A stretch of DNA of 64,000 nt. Source: Erwinia piriflorinigrans CFBP 5888 (lineage in GTDB: Bacteria; Pseudomonadota; Gammaproteobacteria; Enterobacterales; Enterobacteriaceae). Every line of letters begins with the position of its first letter. Positions within the stretch are counted from its first letter, which is position 1. Below the pieces are notes generated by a model that had not been told where the DNA came from, searched no databases, and saw only the letters and a list, made by a program, of their open reading frames with translations. A program made the translations under genes and the position numbers. Shown piece by piece: positions 43,801 through 55,079 of this stretch. The stretch covers positions 1 to 64,000 of the forward strand of contig NZ_CAHS01000015.1 in NCBI RefSeq assembly GCF_001050515.1. The letters run 5' to 3'.

Positions 43801-45195
43801 TTAACGCTGGGCCAGTGTAGCCTCGTTATCGGCGTCGGTATCCATAATTTGTGTATCAGTCTGCTTTAACCATTGGCTGGTCAGGGTTCCCGCAGTGATG
43901 GAACCGTTTACGTTAAGTGCGGTACGGCCCATATCAATCAGCGGCTCAATGGAGATCAGTAAGGCCACCAGCGTCACCGGCAGACCCATCGTCGGCAGTA
44001 CAATCAGTGCGGCAAAGGTTGCGCCGCCGCCAACGCCAGCAACACCTGCTGAACTCAACGTGACGATGGCCACTAATGTTGCGATCCACATTGGGTCAAA
44101 CGGGTTGATCCCCACTGTGGGCGCGACCATTACTGCCAGCATGGTCGGATAGAGACCGGCACAGCCGTTCTGTCCTATTGTGGCTCCGAATGAGGCGGCA
44201 AAGCTGGCGATGGATTCGGGAATTCCCAGACGACGCGTTTGCGCTTCGACACTCAGTGGGATAGTGGCGGCGCTGGAGCGACTGGTGAAGGCAAATGTGA
44301 TCACCGGCCAAACTTTACGGAAGAAGCGCAGCGGGTTTACACCATTGGCTGAAAGCAGCAGGGCATGTACGGCAAACATGATGGCCATGCCCAGGTAGGA
44401 TGCCAACACAAAGCTGCCAAGCTTAATGATATCGCTAACATTAGAGGTGGCGACCACTTTAGTCATTAGTGCCAGCACGCCATACGGCGTCAGCTTCATA
44501 ATTAAACGCACCAGCTTCATCACCCAGGATTGCAGCGTATCGATCGCTTTCAGGACGCGCTGGCCTTTTTCCGCATCATCTTTCAGCAGTTGCAGTGCGG
44601 CAACGCCGAGGAACGCGGCAAAAATAACCACGCTAATGATCGACGTTGGGTTAGCGCCGGTCAAGTCGGCAAACGGATTCTTAGGCACAAATGAGAGCAG
44701 TAGCTGTGGCGCACTGAGGTCGGCGACTTTGCCTGCGTAGGAACTCTGGATCGCTGCCAGGCGCGCGCTTTCCTGTGCGCCCTGGATCAGGCCTCCGGCA
44801 TTCAGACCGAACAGCCAGGTGACAAAAACCCCCACCACGGCGGCAATGGCGGTGGTAAAGAGCAGCACACCAATCGTCAGGAAACTGATTTTTCCCAGTG
44901 AAGAGGCATTATGCAGACGAGCAACGGCGCTGAGGATTGAGGCAAATACCAGCGGCATCACAATCATCTGCAAAAGTTGAACATAACCGTTACCGACCAG
45001 GTTAAACCAGCTGACGGACTGTTTAATGACCGGGTTGTTTTCGCCGTAAATAGTGTGCAGGGCCAGACCAAACAGCACGCCGATCGTTAGACCGAAGAGG
45101 ACTTTCTTAGAAAGGCTCCAGCCTGATCCTGTCTTCGCCACCAGTAGCAGCAGCGCAACAAATGCGACAAGATTGATGATTAGCGGAAAATTCAT
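43801..45195 (-). CDS. tcyP: L-cystine/sulfocysteine:cation symporter TcyP
   Basis: A 464-aa DAACS-family sodium/dicarboxylate-type symporter, about eight helices plus two re-entrant loops. It is nearly collinear with E. coli TcyP (YdjN), a cystine importer. Signatures are [22 protein letters not shown] (substrate hairpin) and [24 protein letters not shown] start at the second Met, 45195 (GGGAG 9 nt upstream). The first, 45201, is only 3 nt from it. A GC-rich hairpin sits in the leader, just upstream of the SD. Confidence 0.95.
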   Translation of the reverse strand: MNFPLIINLVAFVALLLLVAKTGSGWSLSKKVLFGLTIGVLFGLALHTIYGENNPVIKQSVSWFNLVGNGYVQLLQMIVMPLVFASILSAVARLHNASSLGKISFLTIGVLLFTTAIAAVVGVFVTWLFGLNAGGLIQGAQESARLAAIQSSYAGKVADLSAPQLLLSFVPKNPFADLTGANPTSIISVVIFAAFLGVAALQLLKDDAEKGQRVLKAIDTLQSWVMKLVRLIMKLTPYGVLALMTKVVATSNVSDIIKLGSFVLASYLGMAIMFAVHALLLSANGVNPLRFFRKVWPVITFAFTSRSSAATIPLSVEAQTRRLGIPESIASFAASFGATIGQNGCAGLYPTMLAVMVAPTVGINPFDPMWIATLVAIVTLSSAGVAGVGGGATFAALIVLPTMGLPVTLVALLISIEPLIDMGRTALNVNGSITAGTLTSQWLKQTDTQIMDTDADNEATLAQR

Positions 45196-45217
45196 TTCCA
45201 TTTTCTCCCAATGAAAC

Positions 45218-45233
45218 AGGCCCCGCAGGGCCT
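45218..45233. promoter_or_regulatory. Leader hairpin upstream of tcyP
   Basis: AGGCCC (45218-45223), loop CGCA, GGGCCT (45228-45233). It is located about 10 nt upstream of the tcyP SD. On the minus strand it is followed by GTTTC, so it looks like a weak attenuator or an mRNA structure near the start. Confidence 0.4.
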
Positions 45234-45362
45234 TTAGAAGACAGTTAATTTCTGTCTCACGGTAAGTCGATCAGTTGCGAAATGGTAGCAGCTGCTGCTA
45301 TTACCACATTATATCCAAACAGAATGACTTATAACTTTTGGTGCTTAACGCTTTCAGCGGGC

Positions 45363-45944
45363 TTATTGACGGTGGATCAGCTCAGTAAAGCCGTTTTGTA
45401 TATGACCAATAGCTTGGGTGGTCCATCCTGATGCACCAAACGGCGGCATAGCGGTTGGAAACCAGATGGCATAACCGACCAGCGCCAGACACAGGGCGCG
45501 TTCAAGCTGGTTGCCTTTTTGGCTTCTTAACAGCGGCAGACCAAATCGCCAGCGGCAGGGCCACAACAAAGGGACCCCGGCAGGGGTGAGCATATCTGCG
45601 GCAATATGGCTAAGATAGCCCAGCACCATGCCCTGGAAGACGTCGGCGGGCAAAAGCCAGTCAGAAGGTAATTTCATCTGTAGCAGGGCAACACCACCAC
45701 CTACGGCCAACAGGCTGTGGGTAAAGCCCCTGTGGCCGAAAACCCGCGCAATAGGGTAAGAAAGCCATTTGAGCCGCTGGCCGAGAAATGATCTTGGGTG
45801 ATCAATATCCGGCAGCAGGCAGGTGAGGAGCGTGGCTGGAACAATATGCCACCAGTCAGCACTGGCCAGTATCGGGGTCAGTTCAGCACGTTTGGCAAAA
45901 ATTGCGCTGGCTATGGCAAAAATGAGGTGGCCTTCTGCCGTCAT
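45363..45944 (-). CDS. ydjM: YdjM, inner-membrane metal-dependent hydrolase family
   Basis: A 193-aa membrane protein of the LexA-binding, inner-membrane-associated hydrolase family. Four to five hydrophobic segments carry the metal-type motifs CLLPDIDHPRSFLG (about residues 38-51), HRGFTHSLLAVG (70-81) and YLSHIAADMLTPAGVPLLWP (108-127). The His and Asp residues are arranged as in metallohydrolases. The substrate is unknown. E. coli ydjM is SOS-controlled, and two LexA-type boxes lie directly upstream here too. Confidence 0.92.
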   Translation of the reverse strand: MTAEGHLIFAIASAIFAKRAELTPILASADWWHIVPATLLTCLLPDIDHPRSFLGQRLKWLSYPIARVFGHRGFTHSLLAVGGGVALLQMKLPSDWLLPADVFQGMVLGYLSHIAADMLTPAGVPLLWPCRWRFGLPLLRSQKGNQLERALCLALVGYAIWFPTAMPPFGASGWTTQAIGHIQNGFTELIHRQ

Positions 45945-45962
45945 GGGAATACCTGGTTACAT

Positions 45963-46000
45963 AACTGTCAATGTATCCAGTATAGGGAATATATACAGTA
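45963..46000 (-). promoter_or_regulatory. Tandem LexA boxes upstream of ydjM
   Basis: The first box (45963-45982) contains CTGTCAATGTATCCAG, the CTG-N10-CAG core. The second (45981-46000) is GGGAATATATACAGTA after TATA, a perfect right half with a poor left half. E. coli ydjM also has two LexA sites. They start 19 nt above the ydjM ATG. Confidence 0.65.
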
Positions 46001-46204
46001 GAATAAATATGTGACGCTGTAACCAAAGATAAATAGCGGTTAAAAGCGTGGCGTTACTCGGGGAAATGGTCGTTAAGTCAAATCTACGGGCGGCTTCCTC
46101 CCCCCGCAGTTGACAGGGTTTTACTCACTATTTTCTGCGTCAAACGTCACGCTGCTGATGTTTTGGATAAGATGTATCAAGTGAACGGGCTGCTACTGAT
46201 CCAC

Positions 46205-46876
46205 TTAGCGGTTGAGCAGATGTTGAGGCGTGATGTGTTCAAGGGTAGCCAGTTTGACGTCAGCCAACGACCAGCGGGCATCGCTAGCGTGTGCGCTATC
46301 CGGCACGACAATAGAGCGCATTCTGGCGGACTTAGTGGCAATCATACCATTAAATGAGTCCTCAAGCGTGACGCAGTTAAGTGGATCAACGCCCAGGCCC
46401 ATTGCTGCATTATGGTAAACCTGCGGATGCGGCTTGCTGTAAGGAAGAGACTCAGCGGAAACCAACACGTCGAAATTATTGCGCAGGTTGAACATTTCCA
46501 TCACGCGCTCCAGCATATGAAGTGGCGAAGCCGAAGCGAGACCTATCTTCAACCCTTCATCCTTACACGTCTGCAACGCGTGCTCTACGCCGGGCAACAG
46601 CGGGCGGGTTTCCTCAATCAGTTGGAGAACGCGATTGATGATACGCTGCGTGACTTCGGCCTGCGAAGGGCCGTCCCAGGGGAAAGTTTCAAACCACATA
46701 CGTACGACCTGATCGATGCGTAAGCCTAATGTGTCGGGCATTGCTCCACGCTGACTGAGATCAACATCAAGAGTGGTAAACACCTCAAGTTCGGCCTGGC
46801 ACCACAGGGGCTCGGAATCAATTAACAGGCCATCCATATCAAATATGGCGGCGGTTACGGGACGGTGATAAGACAT
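46205..46876 (-). CDS. hxpB: HAD-family hexitol/2-deoxyglucose-6-phosphatase YniC (HxpB)
   Basis: A 223-aa HAD phosphatase. The catalytic motif FDMDGLLIDSEPLW has the nucleophile Asp13 and acid Asp15. Motif II is GLASASPLHMLE, the motif III Lys is in SKPHPQVY, and motif IV is TLEDSFNGM. It has the helical C1 cap of beta-phosphoglucomutase-like enzymes. E. coli YniC/HxpB dephosphorylates 2-deoxyglucose 6-phosphate and hexitol phosphates. The order tcyP-ydjM-yniC-yniB-yniA is conserved. Confidence 0.94.
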   Translation of the reverse strand: MSYHRPVTAAIFDMDGLLIDSEPLWCQAELEVFTTLDVDLSQRGAMPDTLGLRIDQVVRMWFETFPWDGPSQAEVTQRIINRVLQLIEETRPLLPGVEHALQTCKDEGLKIGLASASPLHMLERVMEMFNLRNNFDVLVSAESLPYSKPHPQVYHNAAMGLGVDPLNCVTLEDSFNGMIATKSARMRSIVVPDSAHASDARWSLADVKLATLEHITPQHLLNR

Positions 46877-47042
46877 TCAGCGACTCCATTTGACAGTTTA
46901 TGCCACCTTAACATGAAGTTACGATGAAAAAATATTGTTTCGGCACTGTCTGCGACTAATACTGCCAGCTGATGCCATTTTTCGGGCGCATTTGTGAAAC
47001 TCACTGTAAACTGAAACATCTATCTGATGGACAGGAGAATGC

Positions 47043-47582
47043 ATGACTTATCAACAGGCTGGCAGGATGGCAATAGTGAAACGTATCATGGGATGGATTA
47101 TTTTCATTCCGGCCCTGATATCTACGCTGGTTTCGCTGATGGGTTTTCTGGAAAAAAGTCGTGAACAGCGCAGCGGGATCAATGCCGTCATGCAGGATTT
47201 TGCTCATGTGATGATTGACATGATCCGCTTCAATACCGGTTTTCTTTCCGGGTTCTGGCATCATTCGCCAGTACCTGACTTTAACAACGAAAGTAATCTT
47301 CTGTTCTGGGGGATCTACATCCTGATATTTATCGGGCTCGCTATGCAAGCCTCAGGTGCGAGGATGTCGCGTCAGGCGCGTTATCTGCGCGAAGGGATTG
47401 AGAACCAAATGATTCTGGAAAATGCACGAGGTGCGGAAGGCCAAAGCCGTGCGCAGCTGGAAGAAAAGATTGTTGTGCCGCGTCACACACTGTTTCTGCA
47501 AATCTTCCCGTTATACATCCTTCCGGTGATAGTGGCGGCAGCCGGATACTTCATCCTTAAACTGGCCGGATTTATCGGCTAA
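47043..47582 (+). CDS. yniB: YniB family membrane protein
   Basis: A 179-aa inner-membrane protein with three hydrophobic helices (about residues 12-35, 88-105 and 150-175) and a charged cytosolic loop (ARMSRQARYLREGIENQM). It matches E. coli YniB, of unknown function. AGGAGA precedes the ATG. It is convergent with yniA, the stop codon lying in the A run that serves as the yniA terminator. Confidence 0.92.
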   Translation: MTYQQAGRMAIVKRIMGWIIFIPALISTLVSLMGFLEKSREQRSGINAVMQDFAHVMIDMIRFNTGFLSGFWHHSPVPDFNNESNLLFWGIYILIFIGLAMQASGARMSRQARYLREGIENQMILENARGAEGQSRAQLEEKIVVPRHTLFLQIFPLYILPVIVAAAGYFILKLAGFIG

Positions 47583-47614
47583 AAAAAGGCGACGCGCCCT
47601 CATGCCGGGCGCGT
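47581..47614 (-). terminator. Terminator of yniA overlapping its stop codon
   Basis: ACGCGCCC (47592-47599) pairs with GGGCGCGT (47607-47614), and the yniA TGA lies in the loop. On the minus strand the stem is followed shortly by seven Us (A7 at 47581-47587), which also carry the end of the yniB stop. Confidence 0.7.
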
Positions 47615-48493
47615 GGAGCCTGTTATCTCATCCTCATTGTCCAGTAATACACCCACCGCACGCTGTGCTTCAGCCAGCCACGTACCGCCAAAGACATTGG
47701 CTCGATTCAACAAGTAGTAAAGTTGATAAACCGGCTGGCGTTGGTGGAAATCGTCAGGCAAGGGCCATACTGACTGGTAGCCATGGTATACCTGTTCAGA
47801 TAAGTGCGGTAACCAGGACAGCATCGCCAGATCGCATTCACGATCTCCCCAGTAACAGGCTGGATCGAAAACCCACGGGCCGCTGTCACTCCCGCCGCAG
47901 TTAGCGGGCCACAAATCGCCGTGCAGCAAAGAAGGCTGAGGATGGTGCGAACTCAATGCGGTCTGGGAACAATGGACGATTAGCTCCATATCGCCGTACT
48001 GAATGCCTTTTTCAGCGGCAAGCTGCAACTGCCAGCCGATGCGCTGTTCAGCAAAAAAGGCTGACCAACGCCGCAGCCAGCTGTTGGGCTGTAGGGATGT
48101 GGTAATATTGTTGTCAAAATCGAGGCCGAATTGCGGTTGTTCGCTCCACTGGTGTAGGCTTGCCAGCTGCTGCCCCAGTTGGAAAGCACCGTGCTCATTC
48201 AGCGGCCGTAACGGAATATACTCCAGCAGTAAAAAGCTGTTATGACGTGTGCTGCCAACGCCATATACCGTGGGCACACGTACCGTACGGCTACGGGCGA
48301 GCAGCTTGAGCTGATCGGCCTCCCAGGCGAACATATCCAGCATGTCGCGTCGATCGGACTTCACAAACACGTCATGCTCGCCATAACGCACATACCACGT
48401 AGGATGAACCTCACCGTTCTCCAGCTTGTGGCATTCGGTGATGACGCCCATACCTAACTGCTCACTCAACAGACGACCGACGGCTGACCACAT
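47600..48493 (-). CDS. yniA: Fructosamine kinase family protein YniA
   Basis: A 297-aa kinase of the fructosamine-3-kinase/ketosamine kinase family (protein kinase-like fold) that may repair glycated proteins by phosphorylation. The ATP-binding Lys is in VFVKSDRRD. Hinge LLLEYIPLRPL, catalytic loop SLLHGDLWPANCG and metal-binding VFDPACYWGDRECDLAML are all present. E. coli YniA also affects growth as a kinase, but its true substrate is uncertain. Confidence 0.93.
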   Translation of the reverse strand: MWSAVGRLLSEQLGMGVITECHKLENGEVHPTWYVRYGEHDVFVKSDRRDMLDMFAWEADQLKLLARSRTVRVPTVYGVGSTRHNSFLLLEYIPLRPLNEHGAFQLGQQLASLHQWSEQPQFGLDFDNNITTSLQPNSWLRRWSAFFAEQRIGWQLQLAAEKGIQYGDMELIVHCSQTALSSHHPQPSLLHGDLWPANCGGSDSGPWVFDPACYWGDRECDLAMLSWLPHLSEQVYHGYQSVWPLPDDFHQRQPVYQLYYLLNRANVFGGTWLAEAQRAVGVLLDNEDEITGSTRPA

Positions 48494-48599
48494 AGGACAC
48501 TCCTTTTTGCGCTGTGATTAACTATGGTATCGATTAAAGCATAATCAAAATCAGCGACAGCGCACATATGGGGGTTACTTCAGTCAACATTTAACGGTA

Positions 48600-48881
48600 T
48601 TAATCGTGAGATAGCTGCCAGATTTCCACATCTACTTCGGGCAAACTTCCCAGTGCCTTATCTCCTAATCCCTGTGCCAGCTGGCGAACTTGTTCTGCAG
48701 GCAACGCACTGACAAAACCAAAACGGTTGCTTCCCAACTCGTGCGGCTGGCCCTCTGCGTCATTCAGGGTGGTCGAGAAGCCACCGTTTGTCAGGGTGCT
48801 GGCGAGTTCCAGCAGGTCTGATAACCCTTTTTCCACATAATGAAATGTGACCATGTACTTTTTGATGTCATCATTGCTCAT
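48600..48881 (-). CDS. ydiZ: GhoS-family endoribonuclease-like protein YdiZ
   Basis: A 93-aa protein beginning MSNDDIKKYMVTFHYVEKG, with AGGAG 7-8 nt upstream of 48881. A longer frame to 48998 is unsupported. The pattern K-x-Y-x-V-x-F-x-Y, NGGFSTTLNDAEGQPHELGSNRF and LPEVDVEIW lines up with GhoS, the CRISPR Cas2-like RNase antitoxin of the type V GhoTS system. No ghoT-like small membrane toxin is adjacent. The position between ydiY and yniA is that of E. coli ydiZ, a GhoS-family gene without a toxin. Actual RNase activity is not shown. Confidence 0.8.
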   Translation of the reverse strand: MSNDDIKKYMVTFHYVEKGLSDLLELASTLTNGGFSTTLNDAEGQPHELGSNRFGFVSALPAEQVRQLAQGLGDKALGSLPEVDVEIWQLSHD

Positions 48882-49294
48882 AACGAAACTCCTCATAGGA
48901 ACATGGTGATAAGCGTAGTTGAGAAGGACGGCAAGGGGATAAAGAGGCTGCTGGCTGGCGTAAAAATTTCGTAAGGTCGTACTGCTCACGCCATTCATAC
49001 TGCGGTTAAGCCCGTGACACCGTTACATTTTGTCACTGGATGTTGGGCGTGGATAATATTTAATCAACCCGAAAGGGATAATTCTTACTCCTGTCCTGGT
49101 GTTTTCTTGCTTTATAACCCTTATAATGCGCGCCGTTAATGAAAGAGTCCTTACAAAACGGGCTGTCAGGTTAAATGCTAAGGTATCAGAGCGAAATAAC
49201 AATTTGTTGCGATTCTTAGCATAAAGGGCATTGATCGTCCTTCAAAACGCTTCACACTCACTTCTTCTAAATTTGTCGTACAGGTCACATTCAA
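48882..49294. other. Divergent spacer between ydiZ and ydiY; pfkB site
   Basis: In E. coli pfkB lies here. No fragment of it was seen in any frame. A TATAAT hexamer at 49122-49127 on the plus strand could be the -10 of ydiY, with a poor -35. Confidence 0.45.
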
Positions 49295-50050
49295 ATGAAA
49301 GCGCTTAATAAACTCTCTGTAGTATTGCTGCTCTCCGGTGGAGCATTGTGTCAACAAGCTTTGGCAGATACCAATGTCTTCACGGTTATGGATGATCCCT
49401 CCACAGCAAAAAAAGATTTCGAAGGCAACGCAGCAGCGGGCTATATGGCTCAGTCTGGTAATACCACCAGTTCTTCAGCCACGGCAAATACCAATCTGAC
49501 CTGGTATACTCCGAGCTTTGCCTACAGCCTGTGGGGTAACGCCAGCAACACTTCATCAAACGATGAGCGTTCATCAGAAACGTATCAGGTGGGTGGGCGT
49601 ACTCGTTATAACATGAACAGCGCTGATTACCTGTTCGGTCAGGCGAGCTGGCTGAGTGATCGTTTTAATGGATATGATGGACGTTCTATCCTTGCTGCCG
49701 GTTACGGTCGCCAGATATTGAATGGCCCGGTGCATTCACTGCGACTGGAAGCTGGTCCCGGCGTCCGTTATGACGAATACCATCAAGGCGGTCATGAGAC
49801 ACAGGCTCTTGCCTATGGCGCATTGAGCTATCAGTGGCAGCTGACGGACAATACTAAGTTCATTCAGGGCATCTCCGTATTGGGAAGTGACGATACTACG
49901 CTGAACTCTGAAACCGGGCTACAGGTAGGCATTAACGACCACTTTGCGTTGAAAATGGCTTACAACGTGACCTGGAACCAAAATCCTCCGGCGTCAGCAC
50001 CCGACCGTACCGACACAAAAACCACTATTACGCTCTCTTACGCGCTGTAA
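49295..50050 (+). CDS. ydiY: YdiY family outer-membrane beta-barrel (DUF481)
   Basis: A 251-aa protein with signal peptide MKALNKLSVVLLLSGGALCQ to about residue 24. The remainder is alternating beta strands (GNAAAGYMAQSGNTTSSSATAN, SLWGNASNTSSNDERSSETYQVGG, YLFGQASWLSDRFNGYDGRS) that end with LSYAL. It is collinear with E. coli YdiY, a DUF481 protein of unknown role. A strong terminator follows, so it is monocistronic. Confidence 0.93.
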   Translation: MKALNKLSVVLLLSGGALCQQALADTNVFTVMDDPSTAKKDFEGNAAAGYMAQSGNTTSSSATANTNLTWYTPSFAYSLWGNASNTSSNDERSSETYQVGGRTRYNMNSADYLFGQASWLSDRFNGYDGRSILAAGYGRQILNGPVHSLRLEAGPGVRYDEYHQGGHETQALAYGALSYQWQLTDNTKFIQGISVLGSDDTTLNSETGLQVGINDHFALKMAYNVTWNQNPPASAPDRTDTKTTITLSYAL

Positions 50051-50057
50051 TTTAATC

Positions 50058-50086
50058 ACGGGCCGTTTGCTCCGGCCCGTTTTTTA
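50058..50086 (+). terminator. Intrinsic terminator of ydiY
   Basis: ACGGGCC (50058-50064), 9-nt loop, GGCCCGT (50074-50080), followed by T5 and A. Confidence 0.85.
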
Positions 50087-50521
50087 TCTATCTCATCTCA
50101 TCCGGCTACGGTCACTTTTAAGCTGGCTTAGTCGCTTTCATTTGCTGTCGACATCTCCGTTACGTATGTGCAATCCCACTAAGTGAGAATGAATGCGGCT
50201 GCCGTGCGCCGCAGCCCCGGGAATATCCTTTTTTTCAATAGGGGGGATTTCTCTTTATCTGGCGTGGTGCCAATGCTTAGGCATGATGGCTGCATATTTG
50301 CGCTTTAAAGACCCGCCCGTGCAATTGATGTCTATGAAGTGTAAGATGAATGTCCTGCGAAAGTGTTAAGCGCACGCTCACTTTCGGACTATGTGTACCA
50401 AACAGATTACCAAACGGGCAAATGTGGGCCAGTTTCAAGTAAAACTGTTTGATGTATAAACAAAAACTAATTTTTGTATGTAGCCTTACGTGTGGGTTAC
50501 CACTGCAACTAAGGATGTTTC
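50087..50521 (+). promoter_or_regulatory. thrS leader with tRNA-Thr anticodon-arm mimic
   Basis: The leader carries a hairpin at 50480-50500: GTAGCC pairs with GGTTAC, a T-G pair closes it, and the 7-nt loop is TACGTGT. The triplet CGT is at loop positions 3-5, where an anticodon would be, so it resembles the tRNA-Thr(CGU) arm. E. coli ThrS binds such an operator to repress its own translation. The SD AAGGA follows. The rest of 50087-50479 has no gene. A further operator domain may be there but I did not fold it. Confidence 0.7.
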
Positions 50522-52450
50522 ATGCCTGTAATTACTCTTCCTGATGGAAGCCAGCGCTCATTTGACCATGCCGTCAGTGTGATGGATATCGCTATGGACA
50601 TCGGTCCGGGACTGGCAAAAGCCTGTATCGCCGGGCGCGTCAATGGTGAACTGGTTGATGCGGTTGATCCGATCACGGCCGATGCCAGTGTGGAAATCAT
50701 CACCGCTAAAAATGAAGCCGGACTGGAAATTATCCGTCACTCCTGTGCCCACCTGCTGGGGCACGCGATCAAGCAGCTGTGGCCAGATACGAAAATGGCC
50801 ATTGGCCCGGTGATTGACAACGGTTTCTACTATGATGTTGATCTCGATCGCACGCTGACCCAGGAAGATATCGAACTGCTGGAAAAACGGATGCACCAGC
50901 TGGCAGAGACAAATTATGACGTGATTAAGAAAAATGTCAGCTGGCAGGAAGCACGCGATGCTTTTGCCGCTCGTGGTGAAAACTACAAAATGACGATTCT
51001 TGATGAAAACATCAGTCATGACGATCGTCCGGGCCTGTATCATCATCAGGAATATGTCGATATGTGCCGTGGTCCGCACGTACCGAACATGCGCTTCTGT
51101 CATCATTTCAAACTGCAAAAAATTTCTGGTGCATATTGGCGTGGCGACAGCAATAACAAGATGCTGCAACGTATCTATGGCACTGCATGGGCCGACAAAA
51201 AGCAGCTGGCTGCGTATCTGTTGCGTTTAGAAGAAGCGGCGAAGCGCGATCACCGTAAAATTGGCAAGCAGCTTGACCTGTATCATATGCAGGAAGAGGC
51301 GCCGGGCATGGTGTTCTGGCACAATGATGGTTGGACCATTTTCCGTGAACTGGAAGTCTTTGTACGCACCAAGCTGAAAGAGTACGAGTACCAGGAAGTG
51401 AAAGGGCCATTTATGATGGACCGCGTGCTGTGGGAAAAAACCGGCCACTGGGAAAACTACAAAGAGGCGATGTTTACTACCTCCTCTGAGAACCGCGAAT
51501 ATTGCATCAAACCGATGAACTGCCCGGGACACGTGCAGATTTTTAATCAGGGTTTAAAATCATACCGCGACCTGCCGTTACGTATGGCTGAATTTGGTAG
51601 CTGTCATCGTAACGAACCATCAGGTGCGCTACATGGCCTGATGCGTGTACGTGGCTTCACCCAAGATGATGCTCATATCTTCTGTACTGAAGAGCAGGTG
51701 CGCGATGAGGTCAACAGCTGCATTAAGATGGTGTACGACATGTACAGCACCTTTGGCTTTGAAAAGATCGTGGTGAAACTTTCAACACGCCCTGAAAAGC
51801 GCATTGGTAGTGATGACCTGTGGGATCGTTCAGAAGCCGACTTGGCCGCTGCGCTAAAAGAGAATGACATTCCATTCGAATATCAGCCTGGTGAAGGCGC
51901 GTTTTACGGCCCGAAAATTGAGTTTACCTTACACGACTGTCTCGATCGTGCGTGGCAGTGTGGTACTGTACAGCTGGACTTTTCACTACCGGGCCGCCTG
52001 AGCGCGTCCTACATAGGTGAAAGTAATGAGCGCCAGGTGCCGGTGATGATTCACCGAGCCATTCTGGGGTCCATGGAGCGCTTTATCGGAATATTAACCG
52101 AAGAGTATGCGGGTTTCTTCCCAACCTGGCTGGCTCCGGTACAAGTTGTGGTGATGAATATCACCGATGGTCAGTCCGAATATGTTGCAGAATTGACCCG
52201 AAAACTGCAAAATGCGGGCATTCGCGCAAAAGCGGACTTGAGAAACGAGAAGATTGGCTTTAAAATCCGTGAGCATACCTTACGTCGTGTGCCTTATATG
52301 TTGGTCTGTGGTGACAAAGAGGTGGAAGCTGGCAAAGTGGCCGTTCGCACCCGCCGCGGTAAAGACCTGGGCAGCATTGACGTAAATGAAGTGATCGCGA
52401 AGCTGCAGGATGAAATCCGCAGTCGCAATCTTCACCAATTGGAGGAATAA
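50522..52450 (+). CDS. thrS: Threonyl-tRNA synthetase
   Basis: Class II synthetase of 642 aa. Domains are TGS (1-60), editing domain with [12 protein letters not shown] (HxxxH zinc-like motif near 73-84), catalytic core, and anticodon-binding domain (about 535-640). Catalytic zinc ligands sit in [11 protein letters not shown] and later His residues. Motif 2 is [25 protein letters not shown] and motif 3 is [15 protein letters not shown]. Its leader carries an operator-like hairpin, and infC begins 3 nt after its stop. Confidence 0.98.
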   Translation: MPVITLPDGSQRSFDHAVSVMDIAMDIGPGLAKACIAGRVNGELVDAVDPITADASVEIITAKNEAGLEIIRHSCAHLLGHAIKQLWPDTKMAIGPVIDNGFYYDVDLDRTLTQEDIELLEKRMHQLAETNYDVIKKNVSWQEARDAFAARGENYKMTILDENISHDDRPGLYHHQEYVDMCRGPHVPNMRFCHHFKLQKISGAYWRGDSNNKMLQRIYGTAWADKKQLAAYLLRLEEAAKRDHRKIGKQLDLYHMQEEAPGMVFWHNDGWTIFRELEVFVRTKLKEYEYQEVKGPFMMDRVLWEKTGHWENYKEAMFTTSSENREYCIKPMNCPGHVQIFNQGLKSYRDLPLRMAEFGSCHRNEPSGALHGLMRVRGFTQDDAHIFCTEEQVRDEVNSCIKMVYDMYSTFGFEKIVVKLSTRPEKRIGSDDLWDRSEADLAAALKENDIPFEYQPGEGAFYGPKIEFTLHDCLDRAWQCGTVQLDFSLPGRLSASYIGESNERQVPVMIHRAILGSMERFIGILTEEYAGFFPTWLAPVQVVVMNITDGQSEYVAELTRKLQNAGIRAKADLRNEKIGFKIREHTLRRVPYMLVCGDKEVEAGKVAVRTRRGKDLGSIDVNEVIAKLQDEIRSRNLHQLEE

Positions 52451-53005
<555 letters not shown>

Positions 53006-53022
53006 GCCCTAAAGTCATCGCT

Positions 53023-53042
53023 CCGCGCACTTCGGTGCGCGG
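53023..53042 (+). promoter_or_regulatory. Leader stem-loop before rpmI
   Basis: CCGCGCAC-TTCG-GTGCGCGG is a perfect 8-bp stem with a UUCG tetraloop in the infC-rpmI spacer. E. coli L20 represses rpmI and rplT by binding a structured leader in this place, so this hairpin is probably part of that operator. Confidence 0.55.
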
Positions 53043-53097
53043 TGCAATGCGCCTTTCTGGTTCATTTTATTAACAATGCGAAGTGGATATTTTTTAA

Positions 53098-53295
<198 letters not shown>

Positions 53296-53370
53296 GTAAC
53301 CCTTTTTTAGTCCCGACAAAATTCGTTATGAATGATGAAGGGCAAACAGAATATTAAACAGGAGAGCTAA

Positions 53371-53727
<357 letters not shown>

Positions 53728-53736
53728 GTCAGATTG

Positions 53737-53765
53737 AAGAGGGGGCCTGGCTCCCTCTTTTTTAT
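53737..53765 (+). terminator. Intrinsic terminator after rplT
   Basis: AAGAGGG (53737-53743) pairs with CCCTCTT (53753-53759), followed by T run to 53763. Confidence 0.85.
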
Positions 53766-53801
53766 ATTTTTTGCTTTTATTCATGCAACTTGAGCAAATA
53801 A

Positions 53802-53830
53802 TTGACATTTTTATCCGCTGGCTTTCCAAT
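53802..53830 (+). promoter_or_regulatory. Candidate promoter of the pheMST-ihfA operon
   Basis: A perfect -35 TTGACA (53802-53807), 17 nt, then TCCAAT (53825-53830, four of six matches to TATAAT), about 40 nt upstream of pheM. Confidence 0.55.
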
Positions 53831-53871
53831 AGGCCGTGCCGATAACGAAACTCCTACCAGGTAATGTAAGC

Positions 53872-53916
53872 ATGAACGCTGTTCTTTTTCGTTTCTTTTT
53901 TTACTTTAGCACCTGA
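53872..53916 (+). CDS. pheM: pheST leader peptide PheM
   Basis: The 14-aa peptide MNAVLFRFFFYFST contains five Phe codons. It differs from E. coli PheM by one residue (Val for Ala at position 4). Stalling at Phe codons when Phe-tRNA is scarce controls the downstream attenuator at 53963-53990. The gene is too short for routine ORF listing but is unmistakable by sequence and position. Confidence 0.95.
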   Translation: MNAVLFRFFFYFST

Positions 53917-53962
53917 TTTTCCGGGGGCTTTGCGCATAGAAAAGAAACGAAAAATCGCGCAG

Positions 53963-53990
53963 AAAGCCTCCCTCGTGGAGGCTTTTTTCG
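53963..53990 (+). terminator. pheST transcription attenuator
   Basis: AAAGCCTCC (53963-53971), loop CTCGT, GGAGGCTTT (53977-53985), then Ts. Located 47 nt past the PheM stop and 91 nt before pheS, as needed for Phe-tRNA-dependent attenuation. Confidence 0.9.
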
Positions 53991-54044
53991 TTTTAGCGCC
54001 AATAAAACACAGTGATTACCGGGCGACTATACGTCCTGACATAA

Positions 54045-55064
<1,020 letters not shown>

Positions 55065-55079
55065 GGGCGGGTAAAACCA

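Noticed and set aside
50558-51169. 203-codon ORF antisense to thrS
   Set aside because: It lies wholly inside thrS, and its codon pattern is a mirror of a conserved synthetase.
53872-54000. Possible phenylalanine riboswitch
   Set aside because: The leader peptide with five Phe codons and the attenuator hairpin explain the region fully.
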